A program made the translations under genes and the position numbers. Below the pieces are notes generated by a model. It made no database searches and was not told the origin of the DNA. It saw nothing but the letters and a program-made list of their open reading frames with translations. Source: Chthoniobacterales bacterium (GTDB taxonomy: Bacteria > Verrucomicrobiota > Verrucomicrobiia > Chthoniobacterales > UBA10450). Taken from it: a stretch of 64,000 nt of DNA. This document shows, piece after piece, positions 10,273 through 19,584 of this stretch (its first letter is position 1; each line of letters starts with the position of its first letter). The stretch lies in assembly GCA_035274845.1 (NCBI GenBank), contig DATENU010000010.1, positions 62,001 to 126,000 on the forward strand, given 5' to 3'.

Positions 10273-11820
10273 TTAGCAGGCGATCTCGAGGACCGATTGC
10301 CGAAGTTGATCGCTGGAATCGATCGTCTCAGTCAACAGGTTTTGCACCGTCGGCTTTGCCTCCGCCCGGACAAAGATTTGATAGGAAAACAGCCCTTTGC
10401 TGACGGCAATGAGTCCCTGGTTCAAGCGGAGAAGAAAACGAGACACGAAATTGTCGCCGATAGCTTTCGGGAACGGCGCCGGGATCCCGCGCACCTCAAG
10501 AATTTTGTAACCGGATTGGTCCAGGAGCGCGCCCAACGACCGGAAGGTAAAGAGACGCGTGTGAGTCGCGTCCAAAATGCCTTTCTTCCCGTAGTTGAAT
10601 TGCCCGAAGAAAAGCATCAGGCGCGTCACGAAAAACCCGATGTTAGCCGTCGTGATGATCACCTCCGGCCGTTTGCAGACCGCCGCGAAACGCAGCTCGT
10701 CCATGAATTTTTCCGGCTCTTTCAGGTGCTCGATAATGTCGAGCATCATGATCTGGTCGAACCCGGAGACATTCACGGGAAACTCGGTTCGATCGAGGTT
10801 CCACCGAATGAAATCGAGGCCAGCTGCGTTCGGGGAATCCGGAATGTACTGGTCCATGCCGGTCACCTGGCATCCCTTGGCCGCAAACTCACGGGCGACA
10901 TAGCCCTGGCCGCAACCGATATCGAGAACGCGATTGTTCGGGCGTGCCGCCTCGATGGCCGCCGAATGTGAGGACGGATAGCCAAGCTTGAGATCGTAAT
11001 TTTCCTCCGGCGGATGCACGTCGAACTTGCGGTCGAAGAGCAGGTTCATCTCGTGGAATTTCGCGCGGAGCATCGTCCGAAAGACGTCCCAGGCGTACTT
11101 CATCCCATTGACGTGGCAAATCTCGTCGCCGTAATAAGTCGGGATCGGCAGTTCACAGATCCGCAGATTTTTCATCACCAGCTGAACAATGATCTCGGTG
11201 TCGAAATGGAAGTCGTTGGTGTTCTTCTCGAACGGAATCTGGGCGAGAGCCGCGGTGGAATAGAGCCGGTAACCTGAATGGAATTCCGACAGCGCGGTCC
11301 TCAGCATCCGGTTTTGGAACGTCGTCAGAATCTGGTTGCCGACCCATTTGTAAGCGGGCATCCCACCCTGGCGCGCCGCCTTCTTGTCGATCATGCGGGA
11401 GCCAAAAACGGCGTCGGCTTCGCCCTGCACCAACGGGCCAAGCAACGCTGGCAGTTTCTCCGGAGCGTATTGCCCGTCCCCATGGATCAGGGCGACGATG
11501 TCGAAGCCGTTGTCGATCGCATAGCGATAACCGAGCTTCTGGTTTCCGCCGTAACCCTGATTTTCCGGGGTGCGGAGGACGGTGATTTTGAAGGCTGAAT
11601 TCCGCCGCTGGTAGCGCAGCCCGTTCAGGAAAGTGTTGTCCGTGGACGAATCGTCGATGATCAGGACCTCGACCTCCGCACTTTGAAGGCTGGGCGGGAT
11701 ACGGCTCAGGACTTTTTCGATCGTCGTTTGCGCGTTGTAAGCGACGATGAAAATGAGCAGCCGCTTGCGTCCCAGATCGATTCGATCAGGCGCGGCAGGT
11801 TCCAGCTCCGCGAGGTGCAT
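10273..11820 (-). CDS. Fused GT2 glycosyltransferase / SAM methyltransferase
   Basis: A 515-residue protein from the ATG at 11820 (MHLAELEPAAPDR). Residues ~15-265 are a GT2 domain: LIFIVAYNAQTTIEKVL, LIIDDSSTDNTFLN, IHGDGQYAPEKLPAL, and VFGSRMIDKKAA. Residues ~300-480 are a class I methyltransferase: NRVLDIGCGQGYVAREFA, CQVTGMDQY, and MMLDIIEHLKEPEKFMDEL. Both active-site signatures look intact, so this is a bifunctional enzyme rather than a decayed fusion. The same pair occurs as separate overlapping genes at 6219-7647. Likely role: transferring and methylating a sugar of the surface glycan made by this cluster. Confidence 0.85.
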   Translation of the reverse strand: MHLAELEPAAPDRIDLGRKRLLIFIVAYNAQTTIEKVLSRIPPSLQSAEVEVLIIDDSSTDNTFLNGLRYQRRNSAFKITVLRTPENQGYGGNQKLGYRYAIDNGFDIVALIHGDGQYAPEKLPALLGPLVQGEADAVFGSRMIDKKAARQGGMPAYKWVGNQILTTFQNRMLRTALSEFHSGYRLYSTAALAQIPFEKNTNDFHFDTEIIVQLVMKNLRICELPIPTYYGDEICHVNGMKYAWDVFRTMLRAKFHEMNLLFDRKFDVHPPEENYDLKLGYPSSHSAAIEAARPNNRVLDIGCGQGYVAREFAAKGCQVTGMDQYIPDSPNAAGLDFIRWNLDRTEFPVNVSGFDQIMMLDIIEHLKEPEKFMDELRFAAVCKRPEVIITTANIGFFVTRLMLFFGQFNYGKKGILDATHTRLFTFRSLGALLDQSGYKILEVRGIPAPFPKAIGDNFVSRFLLRLNQGLIAVSKGLFSYQIFVRAEAKPTVQNLLTETIDSSDQLRQSVLEIAC

Positions 11821-11906
11821 GCCTCGGTTAGAGCTAGAATTAGGCCAGAGGGTTGACTCAACCCGGGCCCTGGCCGCCAACCGTCAACCCCGCCAGGCAG
11901 AGGCGC

Positions 11907-13715
11907 TTATTTCCCGTTCAACCCCGCCCGCGGCTCGCTTTTGCCCAGAACCGAATTGGCCGTGGCCAGGAGGGCCTCGTCATCATTATCGGTCAATTCC
12001 GCCAGGAAACGGCGAATCCGGTGGAACGATTGGCGAAGGAAAAGCTCGGCCGCTCGGCGGCTCTCCGGGCTTGAGGCGCCGTTTTGAGAGACACCCTGCA
12101 ACTGAGAATCCAGCCGGCTAAGCACGCAGGCCGACGCGAACATTTCCATCGCCACGCCCGCAATTCGTTCCTGGATCAGCTGCATGTCCATGACCGGTTC
12201 GCGGTATTTAATAAGCGCTTTGTTCACGCTCAAATTGAAACGCCAGATCAAACGCCCGAGTTGGGCGGCCTGCGAGCGCAGGCTCTCGCTCTTTACTGGC
12301 ACGTTCGGGATTTTCACCGCCGCGCCGAGTCGGTTCATTCCCGCGCTCCAGGCCTTGCCCAAACCGCGCGAAGGATTGAACATCGTGTCGTAAATTTCCT
12401 TGAACTCCATGCCGGGTCCCCGCATCCCGACGAGCGCGATGAATGAGGTCAACACTTCGTTACTGCCTTCGCCGATCTGGTTGATCCGCGCGTCGCGCAA
12501 CATCCGTTCGAGCGGCAGATCGGTGAAGTAAGCCGAGCCGCCATAAATCTGGAACGCGTCGTTGACCGCTTCCCAGAGTCGTTCTGTCGTGAACACTTTG
12601 AGCATCGCCGTCTCGATCATGTAATCCTCGAGCCCGCGATCGATCAGCGACGCCGTCACCGCCGTCATCGCTTCCATGGCGTAAAGATCGGCCGCCATCC
12701 GCCCGATCTTTTTCTTCACCAGGTCGAAATCGCCCAGCGTCTTTTTGAATTGGCGGCGCTTGTTCGCGTGGTCCACCGCCAGTTGCAGACAACTCCGCGC
12801 CGCGCCTGTGCAACAGGCGCCGAAGGTTGTCCGGCCAAAATCGAGGACGGTGAGTGCGACCTTCAGGCCCTTCCCGATCGGGCCCAGGATATTCTCCTTC
12901 GGCACCGCCACGTCGCGCAAGGCGAAACGCCCTGTGGCCGTGCCTTTGATGCCGAGTTTCTCCATCCGCGGCTCGAGCATTGTGAAGCCCGGCATATCCG
13001 GAGTTACGAGAAACGCCGTGATCGCCGTCTTGTCCGAACCCGGCACCGGCGTCCGCGCCATGACGGTCAGCACGTGCGCGATCGAGGCGTTCGTGATGTA
13101 ACGCTTTTCGCCATTCAAAATATAGTGCGAACCGTCCGGGCTCGGCGTCGCCGTTGTCTGAACATTCGCCGCGTCGGAACCAGCCTGCTCTTCCGTCAGC
13201 GCGAAGGCGGCCAGTTGCTCGCCCGTAACCAGCGGCGGCAGCCAGCGCTGTTTCTGTTCGCGCGTCCCGAACAGGAGCAACGCCCGGATCCCGATCGAGT
13301 GATGCGCATTCGTGAAAACCGAGGTCGAGGCGCAGCGGGCGCCGATTTCTTCCAACATCTTGCAGTAAGCTCTTTGGGAAAATCCCCGGCCGCCATATTC
13401 CTTCGGAGCCGTCATCCCGAGGACCCCGATGTGAGCCAAGCCGTCGATAATGTGGCGCGGAATGTCAGCCGAGCGATCGATCGCAACGGGGTCCAGCTGT
13501 TGATCCAAAAACTCCCGGATCTCGATGAGCGATTTGTCCAGTTCCGCCTGCTGCGTCGCCGCGATCCGCGGATAAGGCATCGCCCAATCGGAAACGAAAC
13601 GGCCGAGGAACAACCCTTTCGCGAACCCGAGCGCCTGTGGTCCCGTAAAAAGAAGCTCCTCTGCCTCCTTGATCTCCTTCTGCCGCTGAATCTCCGCTTC
13701 GTTCATAAACTCCAA
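11907..13715 (-). CDS. Acyl-CoA dehydrogenase family protein
   Basis: A 602-residue flavoprotein. The N-terminal helical domain is followed by the FAD-binding signatures FALTEEQAGSDAANV and YILNGEKRYITNAS, then a C-terminal domain with IYGGSAYFTDLPLERMLRDARINQIGEGSNEVL, including the usual catalytic-Glu-like region of long acyl-CoA dehydrogenases. A further ~150-residue helical extension follows, as in large family members. It would oxidise acyl-CoA to 2-enoyl-CoA with electron-transfer flavoprotein as acceptor. Starts at 13715 and 13706 are both possible; the latter has GGAG just upstream. No other beta-oxidation gene is adjacent. Confidence 0.9.
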   Translation of the reverse strand: MEFMNEAEIQRQKEIKEAEELLFTGPQALGFAKGLFLGRFVSDWAMPYPRIAATQQAELDKSLIEIREFLDQQLDPVAIDRSADIPRHIIDGLAHIGVLGMTAPKEYGGRGFSQRAYCKMLEEIGARCASTSVFTNAHHSIGIRALLLFGTREQKQRWLPPLVTGEQLAAFALTEEQAGSDAANVQTTATPSPDGSHYILNGEKRYITNASIAHVLTVMARTPVPGSDKTAITAFLVTPDMPGFTMLEPRMEKLGIKGTATGRFALRDVAVPKENILGPIGKGLKVALTVLDFGRTTFGACCTGAARSCLQLAVDHANKRRQFKKTLGDFDLVKKKIGRMAADLYAMEAMTAVTASLIDRGLEDYMIETAMLKVFTTERLWEAVNDAFQIYGGSAYFTDLPLERMLRDARINQIGEGSNEVLTSFIALVGMRGPGMEFKEIYDTMFNPSRGLGKAWSAGMNRLGAAVKIPNVPVKSESLRSQAAQLGRLIWRFNLSVNKALIKYREPVMDMQLIQERIAGVAMEMFASACVLSRLDSQLQGVSQNGASSPESRRAAELFLRQSFHRIRRFLAELTDNDDEALLATANSVLGKSEPRAGLNGK

Positions 13716-13840
13716 TCGTCAATCGCTGTGAAAGTTAACGCCGGCCCGTTCCTTTTGGAAACGGGGGTTGCTGCAAGAGCCCGGCTCAATTGCGGCGTGA
13801 CTAAATCGTGGATGCCGGCCCCTCTGACAACCGATATTTT

Positions 13841-13868
13841 TTGGTAGGGACGGCGCGCGGCGCCGTCC
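13841..13868. repeat. Palindromic intergenic repeat, TTGGTAGGGACG family
   Basis: TTGGTAGGGACG followed by a GC-rich palindrome closing on CGTCC. The same head and palindrome layout occurs at 44838-44865 and, inverted, at 44884-44911. It sits in the gap upstream of the acyl-CoA dehydrogenase gene. It looks like a REP-type element of the host genome. Confidence 0.6.
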
Positions 13869-13916
13869 GCGAGCTGAAAAACGCGCCCGAGTTGATGGAC
13901 GCCGTAGCGCGGCGCG

Positions 13917-14327
13917 TTACCCGGGTTGCGCCGGCCGCTCTACTTGCGTCACGTAAAGGGGAATCGATCCCAACTGCCGCCCGTCGACCGCCAGGTCGAT
14001 CGTGTATTCACCAAACTTCGGCAGACGGATCTGCTGGATCACCATGACAAAATGGGAAGTAACCGTGCGCTGTCCGGCTTGAAAATTTACCGCCAGGGTG
14101 GAGTCGAACTTGGGCATGACGATGTTCCCGTCTTCATCCGCAAACGTCAGGCTTACCCTGTGATCGCCCTCCTCGATCGCTTCGAACCGCAGCCGGCCGG
14201 CAATGGCGCATTGCGGATGAGCCACCGGCGCTTCAAACGCACGCAATGAGTCGAACGTCCCGATGATGTTCAGCTTCCCAGCGTGTTCCGTCGCCGCATC
14301 ACAAAGCGTGAAGATTTCCAGTTGCAT
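13917..14327 (-). CDS. Conserved hypothetical protein (DUF6941-like)
   Basis: A 136-residue protein from the ATG at 14327 (MQLEIFTLCDAATEHAGKLNIIGTFDSL). It looks like an all-beta domain that ends with an extended strand-rich part (GEYTIDLAVDGRQLGSIPLYVTQV). This pattern, a statement of a ligand-like fold with GTFD and a terminal PLYV, is typical of a small conserved bacterial family without known function; the family name is from memory and is not certain. There is no signal peptide, so it is probably cytoplasmic. It is divergent from the TonB-dependent receptor gene. Confidence 0.65.
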   Translation of the reverse strand: MQLEIFTLCDAATEHAGKLNIIGTFDSLRAFEAPVAHPQCAIAGRLRFEAIEEGDHRVSLTFADEDGNIVMPKFDSTLAVNFQAGQRTVTSHFVMVIQQIRLPKFGEYTIDLAVDGRQLGSIPLYVTQVERPAQPG

Positions 14328-14504
14328 GATCAGCGAGTTCGGCCGCCAGACAATAATCGAGTTTAGACCCAACCCAAGTTCAGAATCGGGATGTTTCCAC
14401 GGGTATGACCAATCTGCCGAAATTTACTTGCATGTTTTGCCCGGTTCCTCAGCATCACCCGCGGTTGCATTCCTCTCCTCAACTGGAGGACGGCGACTGG
14501 AACA

Positions 14505-16607
14505 ATGATTCCCCGCGCAACTTCACCCCGGACGAATCTACAGGCGCCGCTCTCCAGCCGCTCCGAATCATTGGCCCGCCGAGATCCCGCGACTAATTGG
14601 CAAAACCTTGGCAAGGCCCGGGCGTGCTGCGCGGTGCTTTTGGCCATCGCCGTTTCGCGAGCGTTCGGACAGCAGGCAACATCTGAGCCCGTTTTTGTTT
14701 ACGGCAGGGATTGGATCGAAAGCGTGCCCCGGACCGATCTGGAAGGCGACGAACTGACCTCCCAGGATAAGCTCGCAGCGGCCATCCAGCGTGTTCCGAA
14801 TGCAACTATTAATGCCGCGGGAGCAAACTCTTATTTGGACGTTTATAGTATTCGCGGCCTGGGCAACACGCCGAACTTCAGCAAACAAGCGGTCACTCTT
14901 TATCTGGACGGCGTTCCTAGCTCAAGCACGTCCACGAACTTCACGGAGCTGGGAGAGCTGGAGCAAGTCACCGTGTTCCGCGGCCCACAGGGAGACTTTT
15001 TTGGGAAGAACTCCGAGGCGGGAGTTGTCGAGATAACCACGGTCGCGCCCGGAACAGTTCCGCAGAGAGTAGTCGCGGCCACAGTCGGCAGCTACGACTC
15101 AGCTAACGTGAAACTCTTGCTGGCTGGACCGGTCGCGAACGACCAGATCCTGGCCAAGATCGAAGGCAGCTATCTGAGCCGCGATGGTTTTCTTGAGAAC
15201 GTATTCCTGGGCACACGTCCCGATTTCCAGGAGCATGGCTTTGCCCGCGGGACTTTCCGGATGACTCCCGCCGAGGATTGGGATTTTGTCTTCTCCGCCG
15301 AAATCCACCGCGCTCGCGATGGAGTGCAAAGATTCGTGCCGGTCTTCGCACCCGATCCCTTCCGGGTGGCGTTTGATTTCGACGGACGGACGGACATCCA
15401 AGGCAACGTCGAATCGCTCACCATCTCTCACCGGGTCGAGGCAGGGCGCCTGACCTTCATTACCAGTCATCGGGACTGGACCCTGGATCCGTACGAGGCC
15501 GACCTGGATTATTCGCCGGCGCCGATCGTTCGAGGCAAGATCCAGTTGGAGCAGAGGCAGGTCGCCCAGGAGATACGTTTCGAGTCCACCGCAAATGACG
15601 CTCCCTGGAGGTATCGGGTGGGGCTGTTCACCGACCAGGTGCTAAGTAACGGCACCGAACTTTTTGCGCTTCCGGGATTGCTGAAGGAAATCAAATTCGA
15701 AGACGACGAATTTGAGCTCGCTATTTTTGGCCGCGCTACCCGCCGCTTTGGCCAGGCTTTTGAGTTAACCGGCGGGATGCGGCTGGCCTACGATACCGAG
15801 TCGATCACGCGCCGGCGGCAATTGTCTGTGGCCCCGGCTACAGCTTTCGATTCGACCCGCGCCGCATGGAACGTGCAACCCAGAATCGCACTCGCCTATC
15901 GTTGCTCCGAGGAAACCAGCGTGTATTTCGTTTCCACCTATGGCTACAAAAACAGCGGGTTTTCCTACTTCGAGACCGATCCGCGGCTGGCCAGCTTCGA
16001 TCGCGAGCGCGTTTGGTCGAATGAAGCAGGAGTGCGCGGCGATTTCTTCGATCACCGGCTGGAGGTGCGGTGGGCCGGATTCGTTAATCGCATAGAAGAT
16101 TACCAGGTCGAACGCCCGGCGGTGCCACCCGACATTACAGTGTTCAACGCGCCATCGGTCCTCGCCTGGGGGGGTGAGATGGAAATAAACGCGCGGCCGG
16201 TAAACGGCCTCCAGTTGCGGGCCGCGGCGGGATATACCCATAGCGAATTCCGCGAATATCGCGATCCTTTCACGGATGCGAGCTACCGCGGTAACCAAAC
16301 GCCATTCGCGCCCAATTGGACCGCAAGTTTTGAGGTGCGCTACAGTTATCGGAGCATCTTTGCCCAGGCCGAAGTGATGGCGAGTGGCCAGACATTTTAC
16401 GACGAGGCGAATACCGCAGAAATGAGGGAAGGCCCCCATGCCCAGGGCAACCTCCGCGTCGGATACGAAGACAACCGCTTCGGCGTTTCTGTCCATTGCG
16501 ATAACATCTCGGACACCCGTTTCTTTACGCAGAAAATTACCTACGCGGGTGTCGGCACTCCGGCACCGCCGCGCACTTTCGGGGTGGAGTTCCGGCTACG
16601 GTTATGA
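14505..16607 (+). CDS. TonB-dependent outer membrane receptor
   Basis: A 700-residue protein. A signal-like segment (CCAVLLAIAVSRAFG) lies unusually far in, after ~40 residues. The plug domain follows (residues ~65-170), with YSIRGLGNTPNFSKQAVTLYLDGVP, VTVFRGPQGDFFGKNSEAGVVEITT, and then a long beta-barrel ending GVEFRLRL. Such receptors import siderophores, cobalamin or oligosaccharides using TonB energy. A clear TonB box is not obvious. The DedA gene follows after 27 bases. The adjacent context does not reveal the substrate; B12 would be a possibility because NrdJ in this genome needs it, but that is speculation. Confidence 0.88.
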   Translation: MIPRATSPRTNLQAPLSSRSESLARRDPATNWQNLGKARACCAVLLAIAVSRAFGQQATSEPVFVYGRDWIESVPRTDLEGDELTSQDKLAAAIQRVPNATINAAGANSYLDVYSIRGLGNTPNFSKQAVTLYLDGVPSSSTSTNFTELGELEQVTVFRGPQGDFFGKNSEAGVVEITTVAPGTVPQRVVAATVGSYDSANVKLLLAGPVANDQILAKIEGSYLSRDGFLENVFLGTRPDFQEHGFARGTFRMTPAEDWDFVFSAEIHRARDGVQRFVPVFAPDPFRVAFDFDGRTDIQGNVESLTISHRVEAGRLTFITSHRDWTLDPYEADLDYSPAPIVRGKIQLEQRQVAQEIRFESTANDAPWRYRVGLFTDQVLSNGTELFALPGLLKEIKFEDDEFELAIFGRATRRFGQAFELTGGMRLAYDTESITRRRQLSVAPATAFDSTRAAWNVQPRIALAYRCSEETSVYFVSTYGYKNSGFSYFETDPRLASFDRERVWSNEAGVRGDFFDHRLEVRWAGFVNRIEDYQVERPAVPPDITVFNAPSVLAWGGEMEINARPVNGLQLRAAAGYTHSEFREYRDPFTDASYRGNQTPFAPNWTASFEVRYSYRSIFAQAEVMASGQTFYDEANTAEMREGPHAQGNLRVGYEDNRFGVSVHCDNISDTRFFTQKITYAGVGTPAPPRTFGVEFRLRL

Positions 16608-16634
16608 ACGCTCCCTATCTTGGGAGAAAATGAA

Positions 16635-17261
16635 ATGAAACGTTATTTGACTGTGATGGGCGGAATGGTCGCGTTTTTCCTCGCGCTTTTTTTTCTCGTG
16701 GAATATCTCGGCGTCCCGATCCTGGTCGATCCCACACCGTGGTTGAATCACGGCGGTCTCTGGGCCGCAGTGCTCGGAGTCGGGCTGCTCATCGCCGACG
16801 TCCTGCTGCCGGTCCCGTCCAGTCTGGTCATGGCCGCGCACGGCGCGCTTTTTGGCGTCTGGGTCGGCACGCTACTGTCGCTGGCTGGGAGCACTGGCGC
16901 CGCTGTCTTCGGATTCTGGATCGGGCGGCGCGGCGGGCCGTTGTTGAATCGCCTGGTGAGCGCAGAAGAACGAGAGCGGGCCGACCGGCTTCTCAAACGC
17001 TGGGGCTCGCTCGCCATCATCATAACGCGCCCGGTTCCGTTACTAGCCGAGACGGTGGCGATCATGGCCGGCGCGTCACCGATGGGATGGAGTCGAACGA
17101 TCCTGGCCGCGCTCGCCGGCTCGCTCCCGCCGGCCTTTCTCTACGCTGTCGCCGGCGCCTCGGCCAGCCAGTTTCAAAATACCGTCCTCATGTTTATCCT
17201 GGTTATCGCGATCGCAGGGTTCTTCTGGATCATTGGCCGCCGCAGGTTTTCGAACGATTAG
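16635..17261 (+). CDS. DedA/VTT-domain membrane protein
   Basis: A 208-residue integral membrane protein. The ATG at 16635 (MKRYLTVMGGMV) is preceded by GGGAG at the right distance. The middle carries the VTT (SNARE-associated) signature: LLPVPSSLVMAAHGALFGVWVGTLLSLAGSTGAAVFGFWIGRRGG, followed by the conserved ITRPVPLLAETVAIMAGASPM. The family includes lipid flippases/scramblases and DedA proteins important for envelope homeostasis. It is probably co-transcribed with the TonB receptor. Confidence 0.85.
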   Translation: MKRYLTVMGGMVAFFLALFFLVEYLGVPILVDPTPWLNHGGLWAAVLGVGLLIADVLLPVPSSLVMAAHGALFGVWVGTLLSLAGSTGAAVFGFWIGRRGGPLLNRLVSAEERERADRLLKRWGSLAIIITRPVPLLAETVAIMAGASPMGWSRTILAALAGSLPPAFLYAVAGASASQFQNTVLMFILVIAIAGFFWIIGRRRFSND

Positions 17262-17334
17262 ATGCCGGCTCAACTTTGGAGATCGCCACTGATCAAGACG
17301 TGGTTACCGAACAAGGCCGGGCTCGTCGTCGTGG

Positions 17335-17805
17335 CTACGCGGACGAGAAAGACGGATGCGTCGCCCCCACGACCCGCTGCAGCGTGCGCCGATAGGTGAC
17401 TTGGTCGCCGATAATCATCGTGTCGCCGCACAGCTCGTAAGGCCGCACCTGGTCCGTGCCAACCTGCGAGGGATCCCAGGCGCCTTCGACAAGAACATGG
17501 ATGTTGCCGGCGTCGAGCGTGTAAGTGCCGTAATAGCCAATGTAATTGTTGAAGATATCGAGCGCCTCGGCCGGCGTCGGATTGTCGGGGCTGGCGATGG
17601 CGACGGGCGGTGTCGTCATGATCTGCACCGATGCGTGGCCCGTGGGGTCGAAGAAGAAATAACCGCTCGGCGGATTGCCGAAGACGTAGGGCGTCCAGCT
17701 GTTCGCCGCCGAGTCCCAATTGTCGGCGGAGACTAGTCTCCAGACACCGACGATTGCCTCAATGGCGCGGCTGCTGTGCGGATGTGCCGGTTCCTGTTTG
17801 TCCAT
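17335..17805 (-). CDS. Lipocalin-like domain protein
   Basis: A 156-residue protein with the pattern of the lipocalin_5 family: AIVGVWRLVSADNWD, SGYFFFDPTGHASVQIMT, YYGTYTLDAGNIHVLVEGAWDPSQVGTDQVRPYELCGDTMIIG, and a final RRTLQRV strand. These are small beta-barrels with unknown ligands, sometimes tailoring secondary metabolites. It stands alone, convergent with the DedA gene, at the edge of a compositionally different block (17335-21907). Confidence 0.75.
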   Translation of the reverse strand: MDKQEPAHPHSSRAIEAIVGVWRLVSADNWDSAANSWTPYVFGNPPSGYFFFDPTGHASVQIMTTPPVAIASPDNPTPAEALDIFNNYIGYYGTYTLDAGNIHVLVEGAWDPSQVGTDQVRPYELCGDTMIIGDQVTYRRTLQRVVGATHPSFSSA

Positions 17806-18010
17806 GAAGCTGGAACGGTACGTCTGGGGCGCCCCCTCGTCAATGGAGGCAGATTTGGTGGCAGGCTGGGGCGAAAGAAAATGCGCGCCGATTTTGCCGT
17901 TATGGATGCCGGTTCAACGTCAAAAATGCGTGCCTCTTCATGTTAACCCTTGACTTCGCCGCGGCGCATCAAACAAGATGCCTCGACCATTCCGCCGCAC
18001 AGCGGATCAA

Positions 18011-18040
18011 CCCCGATTCACCCCTACCCCTACCCCTACC
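18011..18040 (-). other. Potential G-quadruplex in the leader of the 18067 gene
   Basis: Four C4 runs at 18011-18014, 18021-18024, 18027-18030 and 18033-18036 with loops of 6, 2 and 2 bases put four G4 runs on the minus strand. The tract lies about 30 bases upstream of the start codon. It could form a G-quadruplex in the template strand or simply be a microsatellite. Confidence 0.5.
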
Positions 18041-18066
18041 GTGAAAGGCAAATTAAGGAGCGAACT

Positions 18067-19584
18067 ATGGGCTACAGTCTGACTCGACATAACAGGGCCC
18101 TTGTCGTCATCGCCGCGGTTGCTTTCGTTACTCTCATTAATGGTAGCTGCCAACGACGGCCAACACCGACAAATAATGCGAACAACGATAGTGGGACCCC
18201 ATCGCCCACCGCTGCTGTCTCGCAGGTGGTTATACCGCCCTGGCCGCCGGCCTTTCCGCCGGAGTTGCCGCCCGCGAGCCTGAGCGGCAACATCCCTCTT
18301 TCCGTCCCTTTGCCCCAACAGATTAATTCGCCCGTGCAGATACGCCCCGACTTCGACTACTTCTCATGGCAATCATTCATCGCGCTAAACTGGCCTGCGG
18401 CGACCGGTTCGCGCGGCGTCCCGAACCAACCCGGCAACCCGGACGTTTTCCTCAAGGCCGCGCCGGGGACGCCCCTCGTGTGGGGCACCTACAAAGACTC
18501 CTTCGAGTTGTTCGGCCAGATGGGGCAAAGGCCGACGCCGTGGAACTCGACGGACATGGCCGTCGCCCCCTGCCCCGGCGGGCAGCCCGGCCAGAAGACG
18601 CTCGCCTTTCTCTCCAAGGGGAACACGCCGCTGATGCAGACCTCGCAGGCGTTCTCCTTCCCGCTCATCGACCAGCGCGGCAACTTCGTCTACTACGACA
18701 TACGCTATGACGAGGCCCAGTACAACTTCATCCGCGGGGATGACGGCAAGCCGTCCTCGTGGCTCTACCTGCTGAAGAACCTCATGCCCGCGGAGAACGT
18801 GCCGAAGGGCTTGCAGATGCCTGGGAGCTCGCCGCCGAGCACGCTCGGCTCGATCATGGTCAAGGCGGCGTGGCGCATCAAGACGGACAAGGACGACGCG
18901 ACCCGCTACTACTCGACGACCGCGCAGATTTACGACCCGCTGAAGCAGAGCTGCACGCAGACTACCGTGCTGCTCGTCGGCCTCCACATCGCGCACAAAG
19001 TCTCCCCGTTCACCGAGTGGGTCTGGTCCACCTTCGAGCAGGTGGACAACGTGCCCGCGGACGCTGGCGTGACGCCGACGCGGCAGCCGCCGCCCAACGG
19101 CTACTCCTTCAACAACGGCACGGCCACGCCCGCCACGCCCAACGGCTACGACTACAAACCGGCAGTCGCGACGTCCGTGCAGCCAGCGCCCGCCGTGCAG
19201 CCTTCGCCGGGTACGCCCGTGCAGGTGACGCGCGTCAACCCTATACCCGACACCCCGCAGGGAGCCTCCACGCGCGACTTCAACGCCTACTACCAGCAAC
19301 TCCTGAAGGGGACGGTCTGGCAGTACTACGAGTTAGTCGTGACGCAGTGGCCCTTCAACCCCGGGCTCGACAGCTTCGTCTTGATGCAAAACGGCGGCGT
19401 CTACCCGCGCGACGCGGGCGCTGCCTTCCCCGTCAACGGCGCGGTCAACACGACGATGGAGACCTACTTCCAAGACCAGAACGACGCGGCCGGGGCGGGC
19501 GGCAACAGTTGCATGAGCTGCCACTACAGGGCGGGCCAGTCGGACTTTAGCTGGGGCCTTAACCGGAGGGCACACGATGGATAA
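18067..19584 (+). CDS. Secreted protein with C-terminal c-type heme motif
   Basis: A 505-residue protein. The ATG at 18067 has a near-perfect AAGGAG site; the frame is open from 17950 but without support. A basic/hydrophobic N-terminus (RHNRALVVIAAVAFVTLINGSC) is a signal peptide, perhaps a lipoprotein signal with Cys after GS. A Pro/Thr-rich stretch follows, then a large domain I do not recognise (WQSFIALNWPAA, WGTYKDSFELF). Near the end, C482-M-S-C485-H486 is a CxxCH motif for covalent heme. It overlaps the next gene by 8 bases (ATGGATAA), so it is coupled to the beta-propeller protein. Probably a periplasmic electron-transfer component. Confidence 0.75.
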   Translation: MGYSLTRHNRALVVIAAVAFVTLINGSCQRRPTPTNNANNDSGTPSPTAAVSQVVIPPWPPAFPPELPPASLSGNIPLSVPLPQQINSPVQIRPDFDYFSWQSFIALNWPAATGSRGVPNQPGNPDVFLKAAPGTPLVWGTYKDSFELFGQMGQRPTPWNSTDMAVAPCPGGQPGQKTLAFLSKGNTPLMQTSQAFSFPLIDQRGNFVYYDIRYDEAQYNFIRGDDGKPSSWLYLLKNLMPAENVPKGLQMPGSSPPSTLGSIMVKAAWRIKTDKDDATRYYSTTAQIYDPLKQSCTQTTVLLVGLHIAHKVSPFTEWVWSTFEQVDNVPADAGVTPTRQPPPNGYSFNNGTATPATPNGYDYKPAVATSVQPAPAVQPSPGTPVQVTRVNPIPDTPQGASTRDFNAYYQQLLKGTVWQYYELVVTQWPFNPGLDSFVLMQNGGVYPRDAGAAFPVNGAVNTTMETYFQDQNDAAGAGGNSCMSCHYRAGQSDFSWGLNRRAHDG

